From contig JAMHXF010000034.1 of the NCBI GenBank assembly GCA_035910535.1, forward strand, positions 1-64,000: a stretch of DNA of 64,000 nucleotides, given 5' to 3'. Position 1 is the first letter of the stretch. Each line of letters begins with the position of its first letter. The position numbers and the translations under genes were made by a program. The stretch comes from Archangium_A sp035910535. GTDB lineage: Bacteria; Myxococcota; Myxococcia; Myxococcales; Myxococcaceae. Shown piece after piece: positions 31,816 through 43,045 of the stretch. The notes beneath the pieces were generated by a model. That model saw nothing but the letters and a program-made list of their open reading frames with translations. It searched no databases and was not told the origin of the DNA.

Positions 31816-33015
31816 ATGACCCCTGCCGAGCTGCGCACGAGTGAGTTCCCCATGCTCCGTGAGACGACGTGGCTGAACGCCGCCGCGTCTTCACCGACGC
31901 CCCGCTCTGCCTACGTCGCCATGGAGGGGTTTCTCCGCGAGACGATGGAGAAAGGCGACACGCGCTACCCGGCCTGGGCGCGCATGAAAGACACGGTTCG
32001 CGAGCGCTTCGCCCGCTTCATCAACGCGACGCCGCAGGAGGTCGCGTTCACGCAGAGCACCAGCTTCGGGTTTCACGTCATCGCGCAGCTGCTCAAGGCG
32101 CGCGGCATCGAAGAGGTCCTCACGTTGGACGCGGAGTTTCCCAGCACCACCTTGCCGCTGCTCTACGACGGGCTGCGCGTGCGGGCCGTGAAGCAGCGCG
32201 CAGACGGCACCTGGTCGATGAACGAGCTCGAGGCGGCGCTCACGGCGAAGACCGGGGCCATCGCGGTGTCAGCCGTTCAATACGCGAGCGGGTTCCGCAT
32301 CGACCTCGCTGCCGTCTCGGCGCTGTGTCGCAGCCGCGGGCTCGCCTTCATCATCAACGCAGCGCAGGGCCTCGGGCACGTGCCGCTCGACGTGAAGGCG
32401 CTCGGCGCTGACTTCATGGCCGGCACCAGTCACAAGTGGCTGGCCGCGGGCTTCGGCACCGGCACGCTCTTCATCGCGCAGAAGTGGCTCGACGAGGCGC
32501 GGCTGCCTTTCGGCGGCTGGCTCTCGGTGAAGCCCGAAGAGCAGTTCCTCCCGTGGATTCATGCGCAGCGCACCGACGAAACCGACCGCGCATTCACGGC
32601 GACTGGCACCCGGTTCCGCCGCGAAGCCTCTGCGCTCGAAGCGGGCGCCGGCGCGTGGGTCGGGCTGTACGCGCTCGACGCGGCGCTCGCGCTGCACGAG
32701 TCAGTCGGCGTCGCCACCACGCTGCAACACAACATCGCGCTTCAACTGAAGCTGCGTGCTCAACTGCGCGCGCTGGGCTTCACGCCCACGACTCCCGACG
32801 ACCCCGCGACGCTCTCGGGCATCTGCGTGATTCCGGTGCAGGGCCCGCCCCTCGACACCGTGCGCGCGCTGCTGCGTGAAGCCAACATCGCGACCACCGC
32901 CCGCGGTGGAGGCCTGCGCGTTTCGACGCACGTCTTCAATGACGAAGGCGACCTCGAGCGGCTCACCGCCGCGCTCCAGCAACTCGGTGTGCGACCTGGC
33001 GACCGGCTGGCATAA
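31816..33015 (+). CDS. PLP-dependent class V aminotransferase (cysteine desulfurase/epimerase-like)
   Basis: A 399-aa fold-type I PLP enzyme. I use ATG 31816 (AAGG upstream); a GTG at 31798 is possible. The PLP-binding Lys207 lies in GTSHKWLAAGFGTG, preceded by INAAQGLGHVPLDVKALGADF (cofactor Asp/Gln region). The C-terminus has GGGLRVSTHVFNDEGDLERL, typical of the group containing cysteine desulfurases, selenocysteine lyases and isopenicillin-N-epimerase-like proteins. The catalytic mobile-loop Cys of true desulfurases is not evident, so the reaction is uncertain. It is followed after 13 nt by the WYL operon. Confidence 0.87.
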   Translation: MTPAELRTSEFPMLRETTWLNAAASSPTPRSAYVAMEGFLRETMEKGDTRYPAWARMKDTVRERFARFINATPQEVAFTQSTSFGFHVIAQLLKARGIEEVLTLDAEFPSTTLPLLYDGLRVRAVKQRADGTWSMNELEAALTAKTGAIAVSAVQYASGFRIDLAAVSALCRSRGLAFIINAAQGLGHVPLDVKALGADFMAGTSHKWLAAGFGTGTLFIAQKWLDEARLPFGGWLSVKPEEQFLPWIHAQRTDETDRAFTATGTRFRREASALEAGAGAWVGLYALDAALALHESVGVATTLQHNIALQLKLRAQLRALGFTPTTPDDPATLSGICVIPVQGPPLDTVRALLREANIATTARGGGLRVSTHVFNDEGDLERLTAALQQLGVRPGDRLA

Positions 33016-33028
33016 ACAGCCCACACCG

Positions 33029-34027
33029 ATGGACCGCACCGAACGACTGCTCGACCTCGTGGCGCTCTTCCTCGACGCGAAGCGCCCCGTGAGCCTCGAC
33101 GACATTCGAGATTCTTTCCCCGACGAGTACGCCGGCGCACCCGAGAGCTCGCAGCGAAAATGGGAGCGCGACAAGGCCGAGCTGGTCGAGCTCGGGCTGC
33201 CCATCACCTTCGTGCTGGAGACCGACGAGCGACCCGCCGGCTACGTGATGGACAAAGACGCGTACTACCTGCCCGAGGTGGGCTTGAGCCCCGAAGAGCT
33301 CGCGGTGCTCTACGCGGCGGGCTCGGCGGTGCTGGCGTCGGGCGCGTTCCCCGGCCGGCAAGACCTCGCGCACGCGCTGCGCAAAGTCGGCTTCTTCGCC
33401 GACGGCCCGCTGCCCGCGCCCAACGTGCGCCTCGAGCTCGGCGGCGTGGCCGACGCGAAGGAGCTGCCCGCGCGCCTCGACCTGCTGTGGGACGCCATCA
33501 ACGCGCGCAAGAGCATCGAGCTCGACTACTTCTCACCTCACGGCAAGGGCCAGACGACGCGCAAGGTGAACCCCTACGGCCTCGCGCTGCGCCGCGGCGT
33601 GTGGAACCTCGTCGGCTGGTGCCACCTGAGAGAGAGCCTGCGCACGTTCCACGTGCACCGCATTCGCCGGCTCACGCCCAACACGAAGAGCCCGCGCCTG
33701 CCCGACTTCGAGGTGCCCGCCGATTTTCACGTCGACGCGTGGGTCGCGAGCTGGCCATGGCAACACCAGCTGCACGCCGCCATCGACGTCTCCATCACGC
33801 TCGAAGGCGAGCTCGCGCCGTTGGCCGAGCAGCTCTTTCCGGTGACCGCGACGAGGGAAGGCAGCGTCGCGAAGCTCGTGGTGCGCGCGACCGACCTCGA
33901 CGGCCTCGTCACCTACGTGCTCTCGCTCGGCGCGGGGGCGCGCGTCACCGGGCCTGACGACGCCGTGCAGCGGGCCCACGCGCTCGCGCAGCGCGTGCTC
34001 GACGCCCACAGCGAGGTGAGCCCATGA
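33029..34027 (+). CDS. WYL-domain transcriptional regulator (PafB-like)
   Basis: A 332-aa protein from ATG 33029. It starts with a winged-helix-like N-terminus (RTERLLDLVALFLDAKRPVSLDDIRDSFPDEY...KWERDKAELVELGLPI), followed by the WYL domain at about 155-225 (IELDYFSPHGK...NPYGLALRRGVWNLVGWCHLRESLRTFHVHRI) and a WCX-like C-terminal extension. It is coupled by an ATGA overlap to a second WYL gene. The tandem arrangement matches actinobacterial PafB-PafC, which activate DNA-damage genes when a nucleic-acid ligand binds the WYL domains. Whether that role holds here is inference. Confidence 0.88.
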   Translation: MDRTERLLDLVALFLDAKRPVSLDDIRDSFPDEYAGAPESSQRKWERDKAELVELGLPITFVLETDERPAGYVMDKDAYYLPEVGLSPEELAVLYAAGSAVLASGAFPGRQDLAHALRKVGFFADGPLPAPNVRLELGGVADAKELPARLDLLWDAINARKSIELDYFSPHGKGQTTRKVNPYGLALRRGVWNLVGWCHLRESLRTFHVHRIRRLTPNTKSPRLPDFEVPADFHVDAWVASWPWQHQLHAAIDVSITLEGELAPLAEQLFPVTATREGSVAKLVVRATDLDGLVTYVLSLGAGARVTGPDDAVQRAHALAQRVLDAHSEVSP

Positions 34028-34977
34028 GCACGTCCGTCGACGGTGGCCGCACGCAGGCCTACGAGCGCCTTCGCCGCCTGCTCTTCCTCGTGCCGTTCGT
34101 CTCACGCAAGCAGGGCCAGAGCGTCGACGAGGTCGCGAAGGCGGTCGGCGTCACGCGCGCCGAGCTGCTCAACGAGCTCGAGCTGCTCACGTTCGTCGGC
34201 CGCCCGCCGTTTCAACCCGGCGACTACATCGACGTGTACGTCGAAGATGATCGCGTCTTCGTCGACCTGAACCAGCGGCTCTCGGCGCCTCCACGGTTGA
34301 CCGCCGCCGAAGGTGTCGCGCTCGCGGCCGCTGCGGCGCTGCTCAAGCCGGCCGCCGGTGGCGCGCTCGCGGCCGCGCTGTCGCGACTCGAGAAAGTGCT
34401 GCCGCCTCACGCCGCCACCCGCTCCCGCGACATGGCCCGGCAGCTCGACGTCGCGCCTGAAGCGCCCGACGCGGTGTCGGTGCTGTCACAGGCCATCATC
34501 GAGCACCGTGAAGTCGAGCTCGACTACGTCGCCCTGAGCCGGGGCGCCAAAGAGCACCGCCGCGTGCAACCGTGGGAGCTCTTCAGCCATCGCGGCCAGT
34601 GGTACCTCTCTGCGTTCTGTTTGACACGTGTCGGCGCGCGGCTCTTCCGCGTCGACCGGCTCGAAGGCCTCACGCTGACTGAAACGCGCTTCACGCCGCC
34701 CGAAGAACCGGCGCACACGCGGCCGGGCGAAGGCGACATCGAGCGCCCGGTGAAGGTACGGTTTTCCCCCGAGTTGGCGCGCTGGCAGAAGGAGCGCTTC
34801 GGCGACGGTGCGGAGCTTCAAGGTGACGGAAGTCTGGTGGTCACGGTGCCGGGTGATTCGGAGCGCTGGTTGACGCGCTGGGTGTTGTCGTTCGGTGGCA
34901 ACGCGACGGTGCTGGAGCCCGCGTGGGCAAAAAGCGCGGTTGCCGAGGCCGCGCGCGCGTCACTAAAGTCTCAATAA
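34024..34977 (+). CDS. WYL-domain transcriptional regulator (PafC-like)
   Basis: A 317-aa partner of the upstream WYL protein. It has an HTH-like N-terminus (YERLRRLLFLVPFVSRKQGQSVDEVAKAVGVTRAELLNEL), a linker with FVDLNQRLSAPPRLTAAEGVALAAAAALL, and a WYL domain at about 155-220 (VELDYVALSRGAKEHRRVQPWELFSHRGQWYLSAFCLTRVGARLFRVDRL). A WCX-like tail ends ERWLTRWVLSFGGNATVLEP. It overlaps the first WYL gene by 4 nt, as in pafBC, so the proteins probably form a heterodimer. It is followed 4 nt later by the FHA gene. Confidence 0.88.
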   Translation: MSTSVDGGRTQAYERLRRLLFLVPFVSRKQGQSVDEVAKAVGVTRAELLNELELLTFVGRPPFQPGDYIDVYVEDDRVFVDLNQRLSAPPRLTAAEGVALAAAAALLKPAAGGALAAALSRLEKVLPPHAATRSRDMARQLDVAPEAPDAVSVLSQAIIEHREVELDYVALSRGAKEHRRVQPWELFSHRGQWYLSAFCLTRVGARLFRVDRLEGLTLTETRFTPPEEPAHTRPGEGDIERPVKVRFSPELARWQKERFGDGAELQGDGSLVVTVPGDSERWLTRWVLSFGGNATVLEPAWAKSAVAEAARASLKSQ

Positions 34978-34981
34978 GCGA

Positions 34982-36565
34982 ATGGGTTTTCAGCTCGTCA
35001 TCGCCGAGGGCAAAGAGGCCGGCCGGGAGTTCGAGTTCGACCAGGCCTCTGTTGTCATCGGGCGCACTGCAGAGTGCGATGTCATTCTTTACGAAGCGGG
35101 CGTGTCTCGTAAGCACGCGCGCATCGTCGCGGAGGCGGCGGTCTTCTTCATCGAAGACCTGGGCTCCTCCAACGGCACGCGCGTCAACGGCACGACCATC
35201 GGCGGCAAGCACGCGCTCAAAGACGGCGACGCCATTTCGATGGGGCCCGTCGTCTTCAACTTCAAGCCCGTCGAGCTCTCGCCCGAAGCGGACACCAACG
35301 AGGTGCCGCTCGAAGAAGGCGGCGCGCACACGCGCATCGTCGACATCTCGGAGATGAAGCGCTCGCGCAACAAGGGCGTGGCGATGCTGCCCAAAGACGC
35401 CAGCCGCGAGCAGGTCGCGGAGATGGGCCGTCGCAGCACGCAGATGATGCCGGTGCTCAAAGGCCCGCGCCCGAGCACGCCGAGCGGCGTTCGAAAGTCG
35501 AGCAGCTCGGGCATGAGGCCGCAGGCGCGCCTCGCCGCGAAAGAGCAGGATCTCCCGGCGGGTGTCGAGGTGGCCGGCGGTGGGCGCCCGCGGCTGGCGC
35601 GCGCCTCGGGTGAACGTGCGGCGTTGTCGGCAGCAGACCGGGCGCGCTTCGTGCGTGGTGGCCCCGTGGGCCGCGCGCGGCTGTGGTGGGCCGAAGCCAA
35701 CCCGCAGAAGCGCGCCATCGCCGCGTCGCTCGTCGGCGTGGTGGGCGTGGCGCTGCTCGCGGGGCTCGTCTTCGCCGTCATCCCCGACGACGCCAAGCCC
35801 AGGCCCAAAGAGCCCGAGGTGCTGTCGGGTGAGCCGGTCGACTACAGCTTCGGCTACGGCGACGACGTGATGTACGAGCGCGTCGACTCGAAGACCTTCG
35901 ACTTCGACGTGAAGTCGCCGGTGCAGGTGATGGTCATCGTCCACTACATGTCGAAGGACATCGGCTCGAACGACGAGGTGAACATCACCGTCAACGGCGT
36001 CGAGGTGGGCTGGCTTTCGGCGGACACGCTCGACTCCAACGAGATCTCCCGCGAGAAGATCATCCCCGCGAACCTCGTGAAGCGCGGAGAGATCAACACC
36101 ATCACCTTCGACAACGTGAAGAACCCGCCCGAGCGCGACCCCTGGCGCATCTGGAACCTCTGGGTCGAGGTCGCCGTGCTCCCCGAGCGCGACGAAGAAG
36201 GGCTCAAGGCCGAGGCCGAAGAAAAGTACAAGCGCGGCGCGCTCGAATGGGAGCAGCGCGACATCGGCGCCTCCAACCGCTGGGACGCGTACCGGAACTT
36301 CCGAGAGGCGTGGCTCACGCTCGAGGCCGTGCCAGAGCAGGACCGCCCCGCCACCTACCGCCTCGCGCAAGACCGCATGAACGAGGCCCGGCGCGCGCTC
36401 GACGAAAAGTGCAAGGAGCTGCTGCGCAAGGCGCGCTCTGCCTACAACTTCAGCAAGTGGGACGAGGCGCGCTACGAGCTCGACCACGTGCACGACTTCT
36501 TCCCGTCACGCGGCCACAACTGCCAGTACCGCGCTGAAGTTGAACGTCAGGCGATGGATCTGTGA
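34982..36565 (+). CDS. FHA-domain protein with single membrane span
   Basis: A 527-aa protein. The N-terminal FHA domain (residues 5-95) has GR27-28, SRKHARI (42-48), LGSSNGTRVNG (60-70), the phosphothreonine-binding set. A linker of about 145 residues rich in basic and polar residues leads to one membrane segment (about 245-267). The outer part has a beta-sandwich-like domain (DYSFGYGDDVMYERVDSK...) and a helical tail with TPR-like spacing (AEEKYKRGALEWEQRD...RAYNFSKWDEARYELDHVHDF). The FHA side should be cytoplasmic and could read Ser/Thr kinase output. It lies 4 nt behind the WYL pair. Confidence 0.83.
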   Translation: MGFQLVIAEGKEAGREFEFDQASVVIGRTAECDVILYEAGVSRKHARIVAEAAVFFIEDLGSSNGTRVNGTTIGGKHALKDGDAISMGPVVFNFKPVELSPEADTNEVPLEEGGAHTRIVDISEMKRSRNKGVAMLPKDASREQVAEMGRRSTQMMPVLKGPRPSTPSGVRKSSSSGMRPQARLAAKEQDLPAGVEVAGGGRPRLARASGERAALSAADRARFVRGGPVGRARLWWAEANPQKRAIAASLVGVVGVALLAGLVFAVIPDDAKPRPKEPEVLSGEPVDYSFGYGDDVMYERVDSKTFDFDVKSPVQVMVIVHYMSKDIGSNDEVNITVNGVEVGWLSADTLDSNEISREKIIPANLVKRGEINTITFDNVKNPPERDPWRIWNLWVEVAVLPERDEEGLKAEAEEKYKRGALEWEQRDIGASNRWDAYRNFREAWLTLEAVPEQDRPATYRLAQDRMNEARRALDEKCKELLRKARSAYNFSKWDEARYELDHVHDFFPSRGHNCQYRAEVERQAMDL

Positions 36566-36615
36566 CCTGAAGCGCGCAAACACTGCGCGTACGGCTTATG
36601 GGCCCAATTGATTGT

Positions 36616-36625
36616 TGCGATCGCA
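36616..36625. promoter_or_regulatory. Palindrome TGCGATCGCA upstream of aconitase
   Basis: A perfect 10-bp palindrome with GCGATCGC core, 28 nt upstream of the acnA ATG. An AATTGATTG sequence just before it could contain a -35-like hexamer (TTGATT at 36608), but no convincing -10 is at the right distance. It may be an operator or a chance palindrome. Confidence 0.2.
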
Positions 36626-36652
36626 GGTCGCGAGCGAAATAAGTCGTTCGCC

Positions 36653-39337
<2,685 letters not shown>

Positions 39338-39362
39338 ACCGCTTTCAGCGAATGCAGACTTC

Positions 39363-39399
39363 GGCCGTGAGAGTTCCGACTCTCACGGCCATTTCTTTT
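39363..39399 (+). terminator. Rho-independent terminator after acnA
   Basis: A perfect 11-bp stem, GGCCGTGAGAG (39363-39373) with CTCTCACGGCC (39380-39390), and a 6-nt loop, followed by ATTTCTTTT. It begins 26 nt after the acnA stop. It is the clearest intrinsic terminator in the window. Confidence 0.92.
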
Positions 39400-39419
39400 G
39401 GTGCGTAGACTCAGGCCCG

Positions 39420-40476
39420 GTGAAACGAGCGGCGCTGTTTTCTGGGGTTCGGGCTGGTGGTCGTCACCGCATGTGTTGTCGGTTGGTAACTGCTGCGAGC
39501 GAACGCGGCCATCGAGACGAAGCGAGAAATCGCGCGAGTCGAGCTGCCTGCCGCCGCCCTGCGAAGCGAAACGGCCATCGGAGATCTGCTGAACGATGAA
39601 CTCTTCGCGGTGCCGACGGGCGACGACGCGGGCCCGTGGCTCAACCCGCGCCTCGCGTTCGACGGTCTGGCGACACCTGGGCCAATCGTCTCCGAGACGT
39701 GCAGCGCGCTCGTAGAGCGATTCAAGCAACGCGAACACGAGATGCCCTCCACGGAGCTCGCGGCGTGTGACACGACGTTGCTCGCCGAGCTGCAGCGCTT
39801 CGGCCGTTGGAGCTTCACCTCCGGCCCACGTGAAGCACTGCCGCACGGAACTCGAACCGCGTTCGCGATGCCCGACTTTTCCCAACTGATGACGTTGGCG
39901 AAGCTTCACCTCGTCAAAGGCCACGCCGATGGTCGCGTGAACGACGCGGCCGACGACGTTCGACATCTCGTCAAGCTGCTCTTCACCAGTGAGTATCTGC
40001 TCAGCGTCATGGTCGGCACCGCGCTGCTCAGCCTCGAGCGGCGGCTGACGACTGCGATGGGCGCAGGCCGAGGCGTCACCCGCGCGCAGCTCGGCGCGCT
40101 CCGTGGCCGCGTCTTCGCGGCGGTGTACGCGCGATACACGGTGCTCGACGACGTCGTGGCAACGACGCACGAGCCGCGCTTCATTCGCTGCGTCGCGCTG
40201 ACCGAAGCCGCTTTCATGGGAAAGATGACCCTCGACGAACCAACCTGCTGGTTCGAGAACGCGCGCTTCGATGCGACCCGTCCGTACTTGAGGGGCGCGC
40301 GAGGGCCGCTCGATGTTGCCGGCGCTCTCGATGTCGCCGCTGCACTCGGAGACGCTGTGCTCGGAGTGCTCGCACCAGACATGTGCCAGAGGCTTCGCGA
40401 ACAACTCCTTGGCGCCGCCATGCTGCCGGACAAAGCCAGTTGGAGAACCCTCGAGCTCCCGCACGACACGATGTGA
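39420..40476 (+). pseudogene. Broken membrane-anchored hypothetical protein (paralogue A)
   Basis: Read with two repairs, this is a protein of about 350 aa. Starting at GTG 39420 (VKRAALF), one extra T in the run 39438-39441 shifts the frame out of a hydrophobic segment (LGFGLVVVTACVVGW). An in-frame TAA at 39487-39489 follows, then LLRANAAIETKR and an uninterrupted 329-codon frame to 40476 with normal amino-acid use (FDGLATPGPIVSETCSAL...KLLFTSEYLLSVMVGTALLSLERRL). At the TAA, paralogue B has TAC (Tyr), so a Tyr-to-stop change is likely. The intact 3' part has its own GTG (39610) and may still be translated. Function unknown. The sequence could be an assembly error, but two independent lesions argue against this. 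Confidence 0.6.
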
Positions 40477-40540
40477 GGAACCCAGCGCACAGATTTGACG
40501 TTGGCCCGGCGGCCTCGTCGCCGCGCAAAACAGGAAGCAG

Positions 40541-40732
40541 ATGAAGAGCGTCGCGATGTTCACCGTCGCCGGCTCGCAGCACTCGTGGCCTCCTTCGTCG
40601 GTTGTTACAGCCTCGAGGCGCACGCACGCCTCGACGACAAGCGCGCCGACGCAGCAACTGCCGTCGACGGAGCGCTGGAGCGACACCGGCTCACAGTCGC
40701 TCGAGCTGATGCCGGCGCGCTGAGCCCTTCAA
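40541..40732 (+). pseudogene. 5' fragment of a paralogue of the preceding gene (paralogue B)
   Basis: ATG 40541 has AGGAAG 5 nt upstream. The first 11 codons (MKSVAMFTVAG) end where a base is missing near 40573. One frame over, the reading continues LAALVASFVGCYSLEAHARLDDKR. Once repaired, the first 35 residues align without gaps to paralogue A: 13 identities, including Lys2, Phe7, Gly11-Leu12, Ala17, Val20-Gly21, Leu25, Ala27, Ala29, Lys34-Arg35. The rest of the gene is missing; the fragment ends at the histidine kinase stop. It is a truncated, frameshifted copy. The 40477-40540 gap between the two holds nothing I recognise. Confidence 0.55.
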
Positions 40733-42958
40733 TCAGCTCAGCGCCTTGCGGAGCACCTTGAGCATCACCTCGGCGGTGTACGGCTTGGGCACGAAGTACT
40801 TCACGCCCGCGTCGACCGCGCGCGCCACGTTGCCGTTGGCGGCCAGCCCACTCGAGCCGACGATGCGCACGTCGGCGTCGATGGAGCGCAGCGCGAGAAT
40901 CGTCGCCGGGCCGTCCATCACCGGCATGGTCATGTCGGTCAGCACCAACGCGATGTCTTTGCGATGCACCGCGAAGAGCGCGACCGCCTCTGCGCCGTTG
41001 CTGGCCAGCATCACGCGGTAGCCATGCCGCTCGAGCGTGCGCCGCGCCACCGCACGAATCGGCGCCTCGTCGTCGATGACCAGAATCAGCTCGCCGTTGC
41101 CGCGCTCCAGCTCTTCGGGCGCACGCGCGACCAGGCTGTCGTTTCGTGCGGGTTGCGCCGGGAGGTAGATCTTGAAGCGCGTGCCGCGCCCGAGCTCGCT
41201 GTAGACGTGCACGAAGCCGTGGTGCGCGCGCACCAACGCGTGCACCGTCGACAAGCCGAGGCCGGTGCCTTTGCCGACGTCCTTCGTCGTGAAGAACGGC
41301 TCGAAGACGTGCTCGAGCACCTCGGGGCTCATGCCGCTGCCGGTGTCTTCGACGCGCATCAGCACGTACGGCCCGGGCCTGGCCTCGAGGTTCATGTCTG
41401 CGTACGCGTCGTCGAGCTGCACGTGCTCGACGTTGATGGACAACGTGCCCCCCAGCGGCATCGCGTCGCGCGCATTCACACACAGGTTCGTCAGCATCTG
41501 GTTGAGCTGCGTGCGATCTCCCTCGACCGTCCACGGGCGCGGCGCGACGTGAACGTTGATCGCGATGTTCTTGGGGAACGTGTCGCGAAGCATCTGCTGC
41601 ACGTCCATCACCACGGCCTTCAACTCGACCGGCGAGCGCTGCCCGTCGGCGCCGCGCGCAAACGACAACAACTGGCGCACCATGTCGGCGCCCCGCTCGG
41701 CGCTGCGAACGAGCGCGGCGAGATCTTCGGCGCGCTCGGGGTCTTGCTCGTCGCTGTGCAGCGACGACGCCGTCATCACGATGGGCGCGAGCACGTTGTT
41801 CAAGTCGTGCGCGATGCCGCCGGCCAGGGTGCCCAGGCTCTCCATGCGCTGCGCGCGGAGGAACTGCTTTTCGAGGTTCTTCTTTTCGGTGACGTCGCTG
41901 TTGATGGTGAGCACCGACCTGGGCTTGCCAGCGCCGTCGCGCATCAGGGACCAGCGCGCCTCCATCACCAGGGTTCGGCCGTCGCGCGTGCGATGTCGCA
42001 GGTCTCCGCGCCACTCGCCGTCGCGCATGACGCTGGCCACCGCTTCGTCGAAGTGCTCGTAGTCGGCCTCGAGGTAGAGCAGCTCACGCGTCGACTTTCC
42101 GATGACGTCGTCTGACGTCCAGCCGTAACAACGCTCGGCACCCTTGTTCCAGAACTTGATGCGGTGCTCGAGGTCGCGAACGACGATGGCGTCTTGCGCG
42201 TGGTCGAGCAACGTCGCCTGCTCTATCAACCGCTCCTCGCCGGCTTTGCGCTGCGTGAAGTCGCGAAAATGAACCGCGATGCCGCCCTGCGAAGGCGTGA
42301 CGCGCACCTCGAACCACGACTCGAGCGGCGCGAAATACACCTCGAACGTCGTGGGCGCGCCGGTGTCACGTGCGCGAACGAACTCGGTCTCGATGATGGT
42401 GCCGACAGCCGCAGGAAACGCGACCCAGACGATCTCGCCGAGCAACGCTTCGCGCGTGGTGTGCAGCAACTGCTCGGCCGCCGCGTTCACGAACGTGAAG
42501 TGCCAGTTCGCGTCGAGCGTGGAGAAGGCCTCGCCCATTCGGTCGAGCGTCAGGCGGAGATCGTCGGCCTGAGTCGAGCTGCTCTGCGACTCGGTCACGT
42601 CGGTCATGAACACCGCAAACCCGTCAGCCGCAGGCTTCACTCGAGCGTGAACCCAGGTGCCGTTGGCGAGGCGCAGCGTCTGCGCCGTCGCCGCAGCGCT
42701 CTTCACTGCGCGCGCGAGCAGCTCGACGAACTGCGCCGACGCGCCGGGGGCACGCTCGAGCTTCACGGCGTGGCCGATGAGCTCTGAGAGCGAGGCGGCG
42801 AGGAACTTTTCAGCGCTGGTGTTCAGCTCGACGACAGCGCCGTCGGCCGCCAGGAGCATCAACCCTTCGTCGAGGCCGTCGACGACGACACCCAACCAGT
42901 CGCGTCGCTCTGTCGCGTCACTTGCGCGCACAACGCCCGATTCGCGTGGAGTCCCCAT
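40733..42958 (-). CDS. PAS-domain hybrid histidine kinase with C-terminal receiver
   Basis: A 741-aa protein from ATG 42958, with GGAGG about 11 nt upstream; an ATG at 43045, touching the stop of the previous gene, is a possible longer start. No membrane segment. Three PAS domains (about 20-120, 133-235, 245-360), a dimerisation region with His384 (LAGGIAHDLNNVLAPI), an ATPase domain (LCVNARDAM, DTGSGM, GKGTGLGLS), and a receiver domain with Asp675 (VLTDMTMP) and PKPY. The HDLNN type H-box is typical of NtrB-like/PAS kinases. It is a soluble sensor, with a self-contained receiver that may act as an intermediate or brake. The partner regulator is not in the window. Confidence 0.93.
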   Translation of the reverse strand: MGTPRESGVVRASDATERRDWLGVVVDGLDEGLMLLAADGAVVELNTSAEKFLAASLSELIGHAVKLERAPGASAQFVELLARAVKSAAATAQTLRLANGTWVHARVKPAADGFAVFMTDVTESQSSSTQADDLRLTLDRMGEAFSTLDANWHFTFVNAAAEQLLHTTREALLGEIVWVAFPAAVGTIIETEFVRARDTGAPTTFEVYFAPLESWFEVRVTPSQGGIAVHFRDFTQRKAGEERLIEQATLLDHAQDAIVVRDLEHRIKFWNKGAERCYGWTSDDVIGKSTRELLYLEADYEHFDEAVASVMRDGEWRGDLRHRTRDGRTLVMEARWSLMRDGAGKPRSVLTINSDVTEKKNLEKQFLRAQRMESLGTLAGGIAHDLNNVLAPIVMTASSLHSDEQDPERAEDLAALVRSAERGADMVRQLLSFARGADGQRSPVELKAVVMDVQQMLRDTFPKNIAINVHVAPRPWTVEGDRTQLNQMLTNLCVNARDAMPLGGTLSINVEHVQLDDAYADMNLEARPGPYVLMRVEDTGSGMSPEVLEHVFEPFFTTKDVGKGTGLGLSTVHALVRAHHGFVHVYSELGRGTRFKIYLPAQPARNDSLVARAPEELERGNGELILVIDDEAPIRAVARRTLERHGYRVMLASNGAEAVALFAVHRKDIALVLTDMTMPVMDGPATILALRSIDADVRIVGSSGLAANGNVARAVDAGVKYFVPKPYTAEVMLKVLRKALS

Positions 42959-43045
42959 GCGTACCGCCACCTCCGGATTCAGTTTCTGAAAACGAACCGC
43001 ATTGTGCGGGCAGCGCACGAAGGGAGCCAGCCCCCGTTGCATCAT

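Noticed and set aside
36617..36624. GCGATCGC octamer as a sign of cyanobacterial-type HIP1 repeats
   Set aside because: I noted this octamer only here; HIP1 would be frequent. A single palindrome is kept only as a weak regulatory candidate.
40477..40540. Possible small gene between the two decayed paralogues
   Set aside because: Short gap with no frame that has both a start and a ribosome site; it contains only the ribosome site of the second fragment.
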